Shown here: in pieces, positions 9,175 through 19,091 of the stretch
Position numbering within the stretch: the stretch's first letter is position 1
How the letters are laid out: each line of letters begins with the position of its first letter
NCBI RefSeq assembly: GCF_009389585.1
Contig: NZ_VIYG01000001.1
Span: 248,001-312,000 of the forward strand
Length of the DNA: 64,000 bases
Direction: 5' to 3'
From: Oceanobacillus sp. CFH 90083
Lineage (GTDB): Bacteria > Bacillota > Bacilli > Bacillales > Amphibacillaceae
Program-made: the position numbers and the translations under genes
The notes under the pieces: generated by a model
The model's database searches: none
The model's input: only the letters and a program-made list of their open reading frames with translations
Told to the model about the DNA's origin: nothing

Positions 9175-10212
9175 TTAATTTAACGCGCGAGAAGACACAC
9201 TTGGAGCCGACCGGAATTGGTCAATATAATCAAGTGATTTACCCGTTCCAATTGCTACACTTTCCAAAGGTTCATCTGCAACAAATACTGGAATTTTTGT
9301 TTCATCACTAATGACTTTGTCAAGATTCTCTAAAAGCGCACCGCCACCTGATAAAACAATTCCCCGATCCATAATATCAGCGGATAATTCCGGTGGCGTT
9401 TTTTCTAATGTTGATTTGACGGCATTCACAATTGCATCTATATTTTCATTCAAAGCCCCTGAAATTTCTTCCGATGTAACTGTAATTGTTTTTGGCAGTC
9501 CCGTCAATAAATCACGCCCTCTAATATCCATTTCTTCTCCAACAATGCCTTGTTTCGCTGCTGCTATATCCATTTTAATCGATTCGGCTGATCTTTCTCC
9601 AATCATTAGGTTATATTTTTTTCTTATGTAAGAAATAATTGCCTCATCCATGTCGTCCCCGGCAATGCGAATGGATTTGCTTGTTACAATTCCCCCTAAT
9701 GAAATAACAGCTATTTCCGTCGTTCCTCCGCCAATATCAACAATCATACTTCCTGTCGGCTCCCAAACTGGCAATCCCGCTCCAATTGCAGCAGCAAAAG
9801 GCTCTGCAATTGGATAGGCTTCCTTTGCTCCAGCCTGCTTTGTTGCATCAATAACTGCACGTTCCTCCACCATGGTAATGCCAGATGGAACACATACCAT
9901 GACATTCGGCTTCTTGGCAAAGAGCGAGCGCTTTTTCATTGCTTTTTTCATGTAGTAATTCATCATAATAGAAGTTGTATCATAATCTGCAATGACACCA
10001 TCCTTCATCGGGCGAATAACAGAAATATTTCCCGGTGTACGCCCAATCATCATACGCGCATCACTTCCAACAGCTTCAATATTACCTATCTCCAAATTTT
10101 TAGCGACAACAGATGGCTCTCTGACAATAATCCCTTTCCCCTTTACATAGACTAATGTATTTGCCGTCCCTAAATCAATCCCTAAATCCTGTGAAAAATT
10201 AAACATCCCCAT
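9175..10212 (-). CDS. mreB: Rod shape-determining actin homologue MreB
   Basis: Actin-like ATPase that guides lateral cell-wall synthesis. It has the nucleotide-binding signatures [21 protein letters not shown] and [16 protein letters not shown] and the family motif MIGRTPGN. Location before mreC-mreD marks it as MreB rather than Mbl. The ATG at 10212 lies 8 bases after AAAGGA; starts at 10221 and 10206 are possible. The predicted 345 residues are near the usual 335-345. The mreC gene follows only after a 260-base gap filled with repeats, so read-through of that element would be needed for one transcript. Confidence 0.95.
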   Translation of the reverse strand: MGMFNFSQDLGIDLGTANTLVYVKGKGIIVREPSVVAKNLEIGNIEAVGSDARMMIGRTPGNISVIRPMKDGVIADYDTTSIMMNYYMKKAMKKRSLFAKKPNVMVCVPSGITMVEERAVIDATKQAGAKEAYPIAEPFAAAIGAGLPVWEPTGSMIVDIGGGTTEIAVISLGGIVTSKSIRIAGDDMDEAIISYIRKKYNLMIGERSAESIKMDIAAAKQGIVGEEMDIRGRDLLTGLPKTITVTSEEISGALNENIDAIVNAVKSTLEKTPPELSADIMDRGIVLSGGGALLENLDKVISDETKIPVFVADEPLESVAIGTGKSLDYIDQFRSAPSVSSRALN

Positions 10213-10330
10213 TACTTTCATCCTTTCTTATCCTCACATCAATCATTATCTTTTCAGCTGTTCTTTTATATCCACATACACACCGCATAAAATCTTTTAT
10301 CAGCCAAGCTTTACTTAAACAATTCCAAGA

Positions 10331-10365
10331 AGCGCCACTTTTACATTTTCCTGAAAAATGGCGCT
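10331..10365 (-). terminator. Hairpin downstream of radC
   Basis: AGCGCCA...TGGCGCT stem extended by an A/T-rich pairing, in the gap between the radC stop and mreB. The T-tract is poor, so it is a moderate terminator candidate. Confidence 0.5.
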
Positions 10366-10417
10366 GAAAATTAATTCCATATCAATTATACGAAAAAAAC
10401 GCTAAAATAGATAGTAT

Positions 10418-11104
10418 TTATAAGTATCCTTTTTGTTTTAATGAAACAAACCGCTCATTCCCAATAACTAAATGATCAATCACCTCTATGCCAATTATTT
10501 TTCCAGATTCCACAAGCCGCTTGGTAACAAGGATATCTTCCTGTGAAGGGGTCGGGTCGCCGGAAGGGTGGTTATGACAAACTAAAATCGAAGCAGCAGA
10601 TCGTTTTACAGCTTCACGAAACAGCTCACGAGGATGTACTATTGAGGCATTTAATGAACCAATAAAAAGGGTTTGCCGATGGATGATTTGATTTTTCGTA
10701 TTTAAAAAAAGCGCGACAAAATGCTCCTGTGCTAAATTACGCATCTCTTCCATCACATAATTTGCTCCATCCTCCGGGGAACGGATGATATATGCATCTA
10801 TAGGTCTATAACTGCTGATTCTTTTTCCGAGCTCGATGGCTGCCAGTATATTTAAACTCTTTGCAATACCAATCCCTTTAATTGCTGTTAATTCTTCCAC
10901 TGTAGCATCTCTTAACAATTTTATTCCTTCAAAGTGCATCAGAATTCGATCTGCAAGTAGTTGAACAGGATCATTCTTAGAACCGCTGCCAATTAAGATA
11001 GAAAGTATTTCTTGATTGCTCAGTTTATCTGCACCATACTTTAGCAGGCGTTCCCTTGGTCTGTCTTCTGTCGGTAAATCTCGTATAAAAATTGGTTTCC
11101 CCAT
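10418..11104 (-). CDS. radC: RadC family JAMM-domain protein
   Basis: Conserved protein of uncertain function, historically linked to DNA repair. The N-terminal helix-hairpin-helix (TAIKGIGIAKSLNILAAIELG, about residues 73-93) precedes a JAB/MPN domain with the metal motif HNHPSGDPTPSQED (177-190). Length 228 is standard. AAAGGTGA lies before the ATG. It is upstream of mreB as in B. subtilis; the intervening maf gene of B. subtilis is missing here. Confidence 0.93.
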   Translation of the reverse strand: MGKPIFIRDLPTEDRPRERLLKYGADKLSNQEILSILIGSGSKNDPVQLLADRILMHFEGIKLLRDATVEELTAIKGIGIAKSLNILAAIELGKRISSYRPIDAYIIRSPEDGANYVMEEMRNLAQEHFVALFLNTKNQIIHRQTLFIGSLNASIVHPRELFREAVKRSAASILVCHNHPSGDPTPSQEDILVTKRLVESGKIIGIEVIDHLVIGNERFVSLKQKGYL

Positions 11105-11286
11105 AATATCTCACCTTTCGTTTATTTACATCATAGTGATACCGCACTATTTCTACAACTTGACAATTATTGATTTCTACTGCGCTTTAACCGGCAATAA
11201 TTATTTTTTTCTAATAAGAAACTGCTACTTTACTGGCTTTTTATTATAATAAAAATGGATTTTATATAAAATTATCAATTCATGAT

Positions 11287-11328
11287 AAAACCCTTAAAAA
11301 GCTAGTCTTCTAATCTGCTTTCTAAGGG
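11287..11328 (-). terminator. Terminator after spoIIB
   Basis: A 12-base stem with one mismatch (CCCTTA.AAAGC with GCTTT.TAAGGG) followed on the minus strand by TTTTATC, 30 bases past the spoIIB stop. Confidence 0.7.
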
Positions 11329-11358
11329 CAATATTCATATACTGGTTGCATTTACACA

Positions 11359-12219
11359 CTATAACTCGTCATAGACCTGCATCCAGCTCAATAATTGATA
11401 AGAGGAAGGTTCTCCCTGCAGCTCTGTTAAATGGGTTACTAATTCGTCTATCCTATCTGCTTCATCCGGCGCTTTGTCTACCAGATCAGTTATTTCCTCT
11501 TCTGCTATGGGCTCATTTAAGTCAGCCTGATGGAGCTGCTCATCAAAAAAAGCTTGAAATGCCGTTATCCATTCCCTTTCTGCTTCTGTCATTTCTATTT
11601 CCCTGAATTGGGTACTCCATTCCTTCACATAAAGCTCTACTTGATTATCAGAAAGAGAATCAGCGAGAGATTTTGCTGTATCCTCTGACGGCCCAACCCC
11701 TGCCATTAAATAATGTTCTTCTTCTCTTTCAAAGAATACCGTTGAGATATTTAGGTTCGTTAAACTGCCAATTAATGCATCTGCATTTTCTTGCTCTGAA
11801 AAAATACCAGCCTGTAGTATATATGCTTCTAACGGATCGAGGGATGCCATCACAAAAGCAGGACGCTCCTCCTCTCTCTCTGTTTGTGCAGCTGTTGGTG
11901 CTGTTTGTAATGGATTTTCAGCGGTTGCTGGTGTATCAACTTGTACAAACATCCGAAAAAGAAAAAAGCCTATAACTGTACCAACTAAAACCGCACTTAA
12001 CCCACTGACTAAGATCGCTTTCCAAATCGTATTTCGTTTCAGCTTACTCTGATTCGTTTTTGGAACAGGTGACAGCATTGTGAAATCAGCTTCTTCTTGC
12101 TCTTTTTCAACCGATGCTGCCAATTCTTTGTTTATCCTATCTTCTTTGGAGGTTGTATGGACTTTATATGTCCAAGTGCCTTTCGTATCATTTACAATAT
12201 CCTGTTTATGCTTTGTCAT
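11359..12219 (-). CDS. spoIIB: SPOR-domain membrane protein, SpoIIB-like
   Basis: In B. subtilis SpoIIB localises to the sporulation septum and helps engulfment, and its gene lies between radC and folC as here. This 286-residue protein has a cytoplasmic N-terminal part, one membrane helix (about AILVSGLSAVLVGTVIGFFLF, residues 69-89), a linker rich in A/T/E, then a SPOR-type repeat domain (YILQAGIFSEQENADALIGSL and YLMAGVGPSEDTAKSLADSL, about 132-190), which in this family binds denuded peptidoglycan. The acidic C-terminal ~80 residues are not recognised. GGAGGG precedes the ATG. Confidence 0.8.
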   Translation of the reverse strand: MTKHKQDIVNDTKGTWTYKVHTTSKEDRINKELAASVEKEQEEADFTMLSPVPKTNQSKLKRNTIWKAILVSGLSAVLVGTVIGFFLFRMFVQVDTPATAENPLQTAPTAAQTEREEERPAFVMASLDPLEAYILQAGIFSEQENADALIGSLTNLNISTVFFEREEEHYLMAGVGPSEDTAKSLADSLSDNQVELYVKEWSTQFREIEMTEAEREWITAFQAFFDEQLHQADLNEPIAEEEITDLVDKAPDEADRIDELVTHLTELQGEPSSYQLLSWMQVYDEL

Positions 12220-12470
12220 TCATCCAGCCCTCCAATGCTAGTATTTGTTGCCGTGTAACTGGCTGTAAGCCACAAAAGCGCTGCGACACGACGTCACGTG
12301 CTTAGTGTTTGTGACTTATTCAGCGGGATAAAAGAGGCTCCGCTGAACGAAGTTTCACTTTATTACACTCTAGCATAGCTCTTGTAAAAAGTAAGGCGAA
12401 TTATGACATGCTCTATTATAATCGTTCTACAATTTTCTTAAGGAGCCGGAAGATATGTCAATCAATTATC
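12220..12470. other. Intergenic region with structured repeat remnants
   Basis: No gene seen. It holds a perfect TTCAGCGG/CCGCTGAA hairpin (12318-12347) and a GTCAC/GTGAC pair next to ACGACGTCACGTGC (12288-12302). Composition and layout recall the repeat elements at 533-840 and 8931-9170. The hairpin has no T-tract on the folC side. Confidence 0.35.
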
Positions 12471-13727
12471 TCATTCCGGTCTCTCAAGCGATTTAACAAA
12501 AGAACGGATAATATCAATAAAATGAAATGAACCCGTTATCAGAATCGGTGCAGTGGATGAATTTATTTTATCTTCTATCCATGTCTTCCAGTCTTCAACC
12601 TGCTCTCCTTTATCTTGTATCGGGTAGTCTGTTAATGCAGCTGCCCGCGGATGATCGAAAGAAGTGATATACAAGTTAGGGAATACATCTGCAAGCAGGC
12701 TTTGCATTTCCTTTAAATCTTTATCTTTAAAAGCCGCAAACAATACCTTCACTTTCCTTCTTGGATAAATGGCTCTCACTGTTTTAATAAAAGCTTTCAT
12801 TCCTGCTTCATTATGAGCACCATCTACTAAAATAAATGGATTATCGTGAATTTTTTCCATTCTGCCAGGTATCATCACCTTCTGGATAGCCTCTATTGCA
12901 ACCTGTATATCCAAATGACCAAATCGATTTTTCAGCACTTTTAAAGCCTGTATGGCTATGGAAGCATTATGATGCTGATGCAAACCAATTGTCTGAAGCT
13001 TTACACGATAGCTCGATGCAATATTTTTCCATTCAAATTCATCAACTTGTACATTTTCCATCATAAAATCCATACCAAATCGATATAAAACTGCCCGTTT
13101 TTTATTTGCCTCTGTAACAATTGGAAGGAGCCCCTCTCCTTCAACTCCTGTTATAATCGGCGTAAAGGGTTTAATAATCCCGGCTTTATGTGCAGCTATT
13201 TCCTCCAGTGTCTCCCCTAAAAAAGCAGTATGATCTTTAGAAACGGTAGTAATAATGGATAAAACCGGTTTAATCACATTTGTCGTATCTTCTCTTCCAC
13301 CCATACCAGCCTCAATAATAGCTATATCAACATTTCTTGAAAAATATAGAAAGGAAAGTGCCGTAATAATTTCAAAATGGCTTGGTGATCTGCCTTCCTT
13401 ATCCATTTGTTCGATGACCGGCTCGATTTCTTGAAACAGCTCTGTAAATGCAGTCTCCGAAATCGGTTCACCATTGATAAGAATAAAGCCTGTCAAACCG
13501 TGTAAACTTGGTGATGTAAATGTCCCGACCTGATAACGGTTTGCTCTTAATGCAGCCTGAAGGAAAGCTCCGGTAGATCCCTTTCCGTTTGTGCCGGCAA
13601 TATGAATAGATGTAAATTTTTCCTCAGGATGGTCTAACGCTTCTAACAACGCTTTTATCCGATCCAGCCCCGGCTGTACACCAAGCTGCTGACGTTTTTC
13701 AAAAAAATCATAAATGTTTGTACGCAT
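12471..13727 (-). CDS. folC: Folylpolyglutamate / dihydrofolate synthase
   Basis: Adds glutamate to folates (and dihydropteroate) using ATP. It belongs to the Mur ligase fold: P-loop GTNGKGS (residues 45-51), the SPSLHGLTGFI loop, EAGMGGREDTTNVI, SKDHTAFLG and a C-terminal glutamate-ligase domain with DGAHNEAGM. The ATG at 13727 was chosen because AAGGGGGAAAG precedes it at the right distance; 418 residues is usual. It normally follows valS; here two ATP-grasp genes on the plus strand separate them. The comC gene downstream in B. subtilis is absent. Confidence 0.95.
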   Translation of the reverse strand: MRTNIYDFFEKRQQLGVQPGLDRIKALLEALDHPEEKFTSIHIAGTNGKGSTGAFLQAALRANRYQVGTFTSPSLHGLTGFILINGEPISETAFTELFQEIEPVIEQMDKEGRSPSHFEIITALSFLYFSRNVDIAIIEAGMGGREDTTNVIKPVLSIITTVSKDHTAFLGETLEEIAAHKAGIIKPFTPIITGVEGEGLLPIVTEANKKRAVLYRFGMDFMMENVQVDEFEWKNIASSYRVKLQTIGLHQHHNASIAIQALKVLKNRFGHLDIQVAIEAIQKVMIPGRMEKIHDNPFILVDGAHNEAGMKAFIKTVRAIYPRRKVKVLFAAFKDKDLKEMQSLLADVFPNLYITSFDHPRAAALTDYPIQDKGEQVEDWKTWIEDKINSSTAPILITGSFHFIDIIRSFVKSLERPE

Positions 13728-13989
13728 CTTTCTTTCCCCCTTCACCTATTCGTCGTATACTAAGTATCACAGCATGAGTCTCCGTAATTTCCCTTTTACT
13801 TACAGCAGAAGCATTTTTGTCTGCCAGGAAAAACGGACTCATCATCTCCTGGTTGGTTTTGGCCAACAGGACGTTGGTCACACAAGCGTTTTCGCAGGAT
13901 ATGAAGACAGTAGTTTGTGTTCCTTATTTTTGCTGGGAAAACCGCCCGCTAAATCAAGTTTAACCGTTTAGCAGAAAGGATGTTCTACT
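13728..13989. other. Intergenic region with imperfect hairpins between divergent genes
   Basis: No gene seen. It contains CCTG.TTGG/CCAA.CAGG (about 13849-13871) and GAGTC..CCG/CGGACTC pairings, plus GGACGTTGGTCACACAAGCG-like sequence reminiscent of the other structured intergenic regions. Promoters for folC and the ATP-grasp operon should lie here but none is obvious. Confidence 0.3.
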
Positions 13990-14886
13990 TTGAATAATAC
14001 TGGTTGGATTGTTATTAATGGCAGTATTGCAACTGAAAAATTTCTTGACTATGCAAATATGATTGCAGATGCTGCTGCAAAACAAGAAATCAAAACAATT
14101 TCTTTAAAAAATGATGATGTTTTAACTTTATTATGCCCGAAAAATGGAATGGTGTCATCTATACAAAACGAGAATAAAATGCCTGATTTTGCTTTTTTTA
14201 TTGATAAAGATATACACTTAGCAAGACAGCTGGAGCAGCTGGGAATTCGTGTGTTTAACTCTTCCCGCGCAATTGAAATCAGTGATGATAAAATTTACAC
14301 CTATCAAATGCTCCATAAACAGCAGCTCCCTATTCCAAAAACGATTATTGCACCTAAAAAGTATCATGCTGGAAATCTATCCTCGGCATATATTCAGGAA
14401 GTAATCAATCATCTTGGGCTTCCTCTGATTGTTAAAGAAGCGTTTGGCTCCTTTGGCGAACAGGTTCATTTGATTCACAATAAAAAGGAATTAACTGAGG
14501 TTATCTCCTTTATTGGAGAGCGACCATTCGTATTTCAAAGTTATATAGAGGAAAGTGAGGGACGGGATATCCGTGTTCAGGTTGTTGGTGATAAAGCAAT
14601 AACCGCTGTCGAACGAAGAAATAATAAAGATTTTCGTGCTAACGTAACAAATGGAGGTAAAATGCTGCCATTCCCCCTTGATGAAACGATAGAAAAGCTG
14701 GCTGTTACAGCTGCAAAAGCAATCGGAGCTGATTTCGCCGGTGTTGACTTGTTATTTGGTCAAAATAAGGAGCTATTGATTTGTGAAATAAATGCGAATG
14801 CACATATCCGAAATTTGTATGAATGCACAGGGGTCAACGCTGCCGATTACATGATAAGTTATATAAAAAAGGAGCTTTTCCAATGA
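13990..14886 (+). CDS. ATP-grasp (RimK/LysX-like) ligase A, substrate unknown
   Basis: Predicted to form an amide or peptide-like bond through an acyl-phosphate. The 298-residue protein has an N-terminal pre-ATP-grasp region (1-100), then the ATP-grasp core: LPLIVKEAFGSFGEQVHLI (nucleotide-binding lysine and glycine loop), GRDIRVQVVGDKAITAVERR, DFRANVTNGGK and the metal motif LICEINANAHIRN (E-x-N). This matches the COG0189 type that includes RimK, LysX and glutathione synthase-like enzymes. The start is TTG, 9 bases after AAAGGA. It overlaps the next gene by 4 bases (ATGA). It sits between folC and valS on the opposite strand, so it is an insertion relative to B. subtilis. Which amino group and acid are joined cannot be told from sequence. 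Confidence 0.8.
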   Translation: MNNTGWIVINGSIATEKFLDYANMIADAAAKQEIKTISLKNDDVLTLLCPKNGMVSSIQNENKMPDFAFFIDKDIHLARQLEQLGIRVFNSSRAIEISDDKIYTYQMLHKQQLPIPKTIIAPKKYHAGNLSSAYIQEVINHLGLPLIVKEAFGSFGEQVHLIHNKKELTEVISFIGERPFVFQSYIEESEGRDIRVQVVGDKAITAVERRNNKDFRANVTNGGKMLPFPLDETIEKLAVTAAKAIGADFAGVDLLFGQNKELLICEINANAHIRNLYECTGVNAADYMISYIKKELFQ

Positions 14887-15731
14887 ATGGATGGTTAATC
14901 TATACGAAGAACGATTCAATAAGAAATAAAAGTTATATTGACTGGTTTATAGATGAAGCAAAAAAACAATCCATCCATCTCACATTATTACTAAGAGAAA
15001 ACATTTCAATTGGTATACACAAAAATAAACCCGTTATCCGTGCAAACGGGAAAGAAATCAGTGCCGATTTTGCAGTTGTCCGTACGATGGACCCTTTCCT
15101 TAATAGACAATTGGAGCAAATAGGAATTACTGTATTCAACAACCGGATAATCTCAGAAACATTTAATCATAAGGCACACGCTTATCTGGCTATCCAGCAG
15201 TTAGGCATACCTGTACCGCAAAGCTATTTTTTCCCCGGGAAAATTAATCCTTCGCCTCTACCGTTAGATTTTCCCTTTGTTGTCAAATCAGCTAAGGGGA
15301 AAGGCGGGAAGCAGGTTGCAATGATTTATAATCAAAAAGAGTGGGAAGCATACCGCCAGACGTTAACGGAAGACTTTATATTACAATCGCCCCGACAGAT
15401 TCAGGCCGGAAAGGATTTAAGAGTATTTATCATTGATAAAAAAATCATTGCTGCTGTTCTGCGAATAAATACAAATGATTTTCGGGCGAATTATTCGCTT
15501 GGAGGAACAGCATCTCTGTACACTTTAAATAAAACAGAGAAAAGCACAATCCAAAGAATTATAGATGCTTACGAATTCGGACTTGCAGGTATTGATTTTA
15601 TGTTTACAGATGATGGGCAATTAATATTTAATGAAATTGAAGATGCCGTCGGTTCCCGTACCCTGAGCATGCTGAGTGATATCAATATTTTAAAAGAATA
15701 TATTCGTTTTATAAAAGAAAAAATGCAGTAA
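14883..15731 (+). CDS. ATP-grasp (RimK/LysX-like) ligase B, paralogue of A
   Basis: A 282-residue protein with the same layout as its upstream partner: start MNGWLIYT, FPFVVKSAKGKGGKQVAMI (nucleotide lysine and glycine loop), GKDLRVFIIDKKIIAAVLR, DFRANYSLGG and a C-terminal LIFNEIEDAVGSRTLS. Where most family members have E-x-N for metal binding, this one has E-I-E-D, so catalysis may differ or be specialised. The ATG overlaps the stop of ligase A (ATGA) and has AAAAGGAG upstream, so the two are made together, perhaps as partners or for successive additions. A bidirectional terminator follows. Confidence 0.78.
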   Translation: MNGWLIYTKNDSIRNKSYIDWFIDEAKKQSIHLTLLLRENISIGIHKNKPVIRANGKEISADFAVVRTMDPFLNRQLEQIGITVFNNRIISETFNHKAHAYLAIQQLGIPVPQSYFFPGKINPSPLPLDFPFVVKSAKGKGGKQVAMIYNQKEWEAYRQTLTEDFILQSPRQIQAGKDLRVFIIDKKIIAAVLRINTNDFRANYSLGGTASLYTLNKTEKSTIQRIIDAYEFGLAGIDFMFTDDGQLIFNEIEDAVGSRTLSMLSDINILKEYIRFIKEKMQ

Positions 15732-15735
15732 AACT

Positions 15736-15775
15736 AAAAAATAGCTATGCAGAAATTTTCACATAGCTATTTTTT
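15736..15775. terminator. Bidirectional terminator, ATP-grasp operon / valS
   Basis: A perfect stem AAAAAATAGCTATG with its complement and a 12-base loop, A-rich on one side and T-rich on the other, between two convergent stop codons. Confidence 0.85.
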
Positions 15776-15780
15776 CAGTT

Positions 15781-18426
15781 TTACTGCTTCAGCTCTGCCA
15801 AACGGGCTTTTACTTTCGCCTGTTTATCCAGATAATCTTTTTCTTTCTGTTTTTCTTCTTCTACCAATGCTTCTGGTGCTTTACTGATAAAGCCTTGATT
15901 AGAAAGCTTCTTTTGCACTCTTTCTACTTCTTTATTCCATTTTGTGAGTTCGTTTTCTAAACGTGCGATTTCTTTATCGAAATCAATTAAACCTTCTAAA
16001 GGAAGGAAGATCTCTGCACCAGTAACTACAGAGGTCATCGCTTTACCTGGAGCTTCGATACCTTCTGCAATTTTCAGGGAGCTCGGATTACAGAACCGCT
16101 CTAAATATTCCCGGTTCTTCTCTAATTCCTGCACCAGTGCCTCGTTTTCTGTAGAAATAAGCATCTCAATCTGCTTAGACATTGGCGTATCCACCTCTGC
16201 CCGGCTGTTACGAACAGATTTGATAATAGCAACTAAACGCTGCATTTCAGACACAGCTTTTTTATCATCAAATGCCGGATTTACTTTTGGCCATTCGCTG
16301 ATGGTAATCGATGGTCCCTCATGTGGGAGCTGCTGCCAGATTTCCTCTGTGATAAACGGCATAAACGGATGCAGCATACGCATTGTCTGATCTAAAACAT
16401 GCGCTAACACAGAACGTGTTGTTTTTTTCTTTGCTTCATCTTCGCCATATAACGTCAGTTTGGCCATTTCAATATACCAATCACAGAATTCATCCCAGAT
16501 AAAGTTATAGAGATGTCTTCCCGCTTCACCAAATTCATATTTATCTGCGTTTCTCGTTACATGATCTATCGTTTCATTCAAACGGGATAAGATCCATCTG
16601 TCTGCAACTGTTAAGTTTCCGGTTAAATCAATATCCTCATACTTGAATCCTTCCATATTCATAAGAGAAAAACGGGATGCGTTCCATACTTTATTGGCAA
16701 AATTCCAGGTAGACTCGATTTTTTCCCAGTGGAAGCGCAGATCCTGACCAGGTGTTGATCCGGTCATTAAGAAATAGCGGAGCGAATCGGCACCATATTT
16801 ATCAATGACATCCATCGGATCTACACCGTTCCCCAAGGATTTACTCATTTTTCTTCCTTCTGCATCACGAATTAAACCATGCAGCAACGTATCTTTAAAC
16901 GGACGTTCATCCATAAATTCTTTTGACTGGAAAATCATCCGGGATACCCAGAAGAAAATAATATCATAGCCTGTTACCAGAACGTTTGTAGGGAAATAAC
17001 GTTTTAAATCCGCTGACTCTTCATTTGGCCAGCCCATGGTAGAAAACGGCCATAATGCAGAGGAGAACCATGTGTCTAACACATCTTCGTCCTGTTCCCA
17101 GTTTTCAGCGTCTGCCGGAGCTTCCTTGCCTACATAGATTTCTCCTGTTTCTTTATGGTACCAGGCCGGAATCCGATGACCCCACCATAATTGTCTGGAA
17201 ATACACCAGTCGCGAATATTATCCATCCAGTTGAAATAGGTTTTCTCAAATCGCTCTGGAACAAAGTTTACTTTTTCTTCATCCACATCCTGCATGTTTA
17301 AAGCAGCTTCTGCCAACGGCTCCATTTTTACAAACCATTGTGTGGATAAGTAAGGCTCAACCACCGCCCCACTTCTTTCTGAATGTCCAACCTGATGCGG
17401 GCGTTCTTCAATTTCAAACAGAACACCTAAATCCTGTAAGTCCTGAACAATTTGCTTGCGGCATTCAAACCGGTCTAATCCCTGATATTTTCCTGCATTC
17501 TCATTCATCGTTCCATCTTCATTCATCACAAGCACGCGTTCTAAATTATGACGGTTCCCGATTTCAAAGTCATTCGGATCATGTGCAGGTGTAATTTTAA
17601 CAGCTCCGGAACCAAGCTCCATATCTACGTAGTCGTCTGCTACAATTTGCATTTCTTTGCCTACAATCGGCAAAATAACTGTTTTGCCAATTAAATGCTG
17701 ATAGCGCTCATCTTTGGGGTGTACGGCAACAGCAGTATCTCCAAGCATTGTTTCCGGACGCGTTGTTGCAATTTCAATCGTTTCATCACTGTCTTTAATT
17801 GGATAGCGCATATGATAAAATTTACCCGGGATTTCTTCGTAAATAACCTCAATATCAGAAAGTGCTGTTTTTGTGGAAGGATCCCAGTTAATAATGTACT
17901 CACCGCGATAAATAAGCTCTTTTTCATAAAGGCGGACAAACACTTCCCGAACAGCTTCGGATAAACCGTCGTCCAGTGTAAAACGTTCACGGGAATAATC
18001 TAAGCCAAGTCCAAGCTTCTCCCACTGCGAACGGATAAAGCTTGCATACTCCCCTTTCCACTCCCAGGCTTTTTCAAGAAACTTCTCACGACCAAGCTCA
18101 TAACGGTTTGTTCCCAGTTCTTTAAGCTTTGCCTCTACCTTCGCCTGTGTTGCAATTCCCGCATGATCCATTCCAGGAAGCCACAATACATCATAGCCCT
18201 GCATCCGTTTCATACGTGTAATCGTATCCTGCATCGTTGTATCCCAGGCATGCCCTAAATGCAGACGTCCTGTTACGTTTGGCGGCGGAATTACAATGGA
18301 ATAAGGCTCCTTCTCCGGATCATCCTTTGCTTCAAAAAACTTACCATCTAACCAAAATTGATATCTTCCTGTTTCCACTTCTTGCGGATTGTATTTAGGA
18401 GGAAGCTGATTTTGTTTATCTGACAT
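15781..18426 (-). CDS. valS: Valyl-tRNA synthetase
   Basis: Charges tRNA-Val. Class I synthetase of 881 residues with [14 protein letters not shown] (HIGH motif 56-60), the CP1 editing domain (about 190-360, with [17 protein letters not shown]), GRKMSKS (KMSKS 526-530) and a C-terminal coiled-coil arm rich in K/E (about 815-881). The ATG at 18426 was chosen because it gives the family N-terminus [14 protein letters not shown] and has AGGAGG upstream. Control is by a valine T-box at 18602-18880, but a repeat element of about 130 bases lies between the T-box terminator and this start. Confidence 0.97.
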   Translation of the reverse strand: MSDKQNQLPPKYNPQEVETGRYQFWLDGKFFEAKDDPEKEPYSIVIPPPNVTGRLHLGHAWDTTMQDTITRMKRMQGYDVLWLPGMDHAGIATQAKVEAKLKELGTNRYELGREKFLEKAWEWKGEYASFIRSQWEKLGLGLDYSRERFTLDDGLSEAVREVFVRLYEKELIYRGEYIINWDPSTKTALSDIEVIYEEIPGKFYHMRYPIKDSDETIEIATTRPETMLGDTAVAVHPKDERYQHLIGKTVILPIVGKEMQIVADDYVDMELGSGAVKITPAHDPNDFEIGNRHNLERVLVMNEDGTMNENAGKYQGLDRFECRKQIVQDLQDLGVLFEIEERPHQVGHSERSGAVVEPYLSTQWFVKMEPLAEAALNMQDVDEEKVNFVPERFEKTYFNWMDNIRDWCISRQLWWGHRIPAWYHKETGEIYVGKEAPADAENWEQDEDVLDTWFSSALWPFSTMGWPNEESADLKRYFPTNVLVTGYDIIFFWVSRMIFQSKEFMDERPFKDTLLHGLIRDAEGRKMSKSLGNGVDPMDVIDKYGADSLRYFLMTGSTPGQDLRFHWEKIESTWNFANKVWNASRFSLMNMEGFKYEDIDLTGNLTVADRWILSRLNETIDHVTRNADKYEFGEAGRHLYNFIWDEFCDWYIEMAKLTLYGEDEAKKKTTRSVLAHVLDQTMRMLHPFMPFITEEIWQQLPHEGPSITISEWPKVNPAFDDKKAVSEMQRLVAIIKSVRNSRAEVDTPMSKQIEMLISTENEALVQELEKNREYLERFCNPSSLKIAEGIEAPGKAMTSVVTGAEIFLPLEGLIDFDKEIARLENELTKWNKEVERVQKKLSNQGFISKAPEALVEEEKQKEKDYLDKQAKVKARLAELKQ

Positions 18427-18460
18427 GTTAAAAACCTCCTTCATTCTCATTAAAATTTTG

Positions 18461-18590
18461 TGTTCAAAAAGTTCGATAAAAAGGACCAAGCCTGCTAAGG
18501 CCTCAGGCGTCCTGGGACCTAGGATTACTCGCCCCACCGAAAACATTTGTGCGTCAAAAGTACAAAGCGACGAGCTTTTTGAACGTCCTC
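18461..18590. repeat. TGTTCAAAAAG-bounded repeat element in the valS leader
   Basis: Inverted ends TGTTCAAAAAG (18461-18471) and CTTTTTGAACG (18574-18584). On the minus strand it holds a TGGGGC/GTCCCA stem around loop GAGTAATCCTAG, a variant of the hairpin at 706-729, so this copy is in the opposite orientation. It lies between the T-box terminator and the valS ribosome site. Confidence 0.65.
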
Positions 18591-18601
18591 TAAAACAAAA
18601 A

Positions 18602-18880
18602 AACCCTTTCATCCTGATAAATAAAGGACGAAAAGGTATATTTCCGTGGTACCACCTTTGTTTGCTTGTCAATAAAAGCGGTTTTCACTTTTATAAAGCA
18701 CACTTAAGGTCATGGATATCGGCTGACAACCGGAATCTCCTACTCCAGTTTTCAGAGACTCTACATCAGAGACGACTTCAAGAACAACCTTCCCGGGAAA
18801 CTTTCACCAATTCATTTCCCTCTCTATGAGCGTTTATTCTTTACTACTTCTCTTTCACGCATTCGTATGTTTTCTTCGTA
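18602..18880 (-). promoter_or_regulatory. T-box riboswitch, valine specific
   Basis: On the minus strand the conserved T-box AAGGTGGTACCACGG lies at 18643-18657. It is followed by a terminator hairpin (CCTTTTCGTCC...GGATGAAAAGG) ending in TTTTTTT. Stem I shows GAGAAGTAGTA, an AGAGAGG bulge region and TTGGTGAAAG in the distal loop. Returning down stem I, GAA is followed by GTC (18774-18776), the expected specifier position, a valine codon. The TGGT pairs in principle with NCCA of tRNA-Val having discriminator A. Uncharged tRNA-Val should allow read-through into valS. Confidence 0.9.
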
Positions 18881-19003
18881 ACATTTATTTTATCGTTTCC
18901 TCAAGAGAACGTCAACTATATTTTCATACAATTAACGGTAAATAGGCATTTTTACAGCCAGCTTGATAAGAAAAATAACCATTAAAAAAGTGTATCTATA
19001 TTA

Positions 19004-19032
19004 TTGACACACTTTTCACAGGTTTATACATA
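19004..19032 (+). promoter_or_regulatory. Possible SigA promoter of the small membrane protein gene
   Basis: TTGACA at 19004-19009, a 17-base spacer and TACATA at 19027-19032, about 60 bases upstream of the gene at 19092. The -35 is perfect and the -10 is weak. Confidence 0.45.
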
Positions 19033-19091
19033 ACATATTATATCAAAGTCCAGAAATCTAACTTCATGGAAAGAAACAGGAGGGGAAAAAT

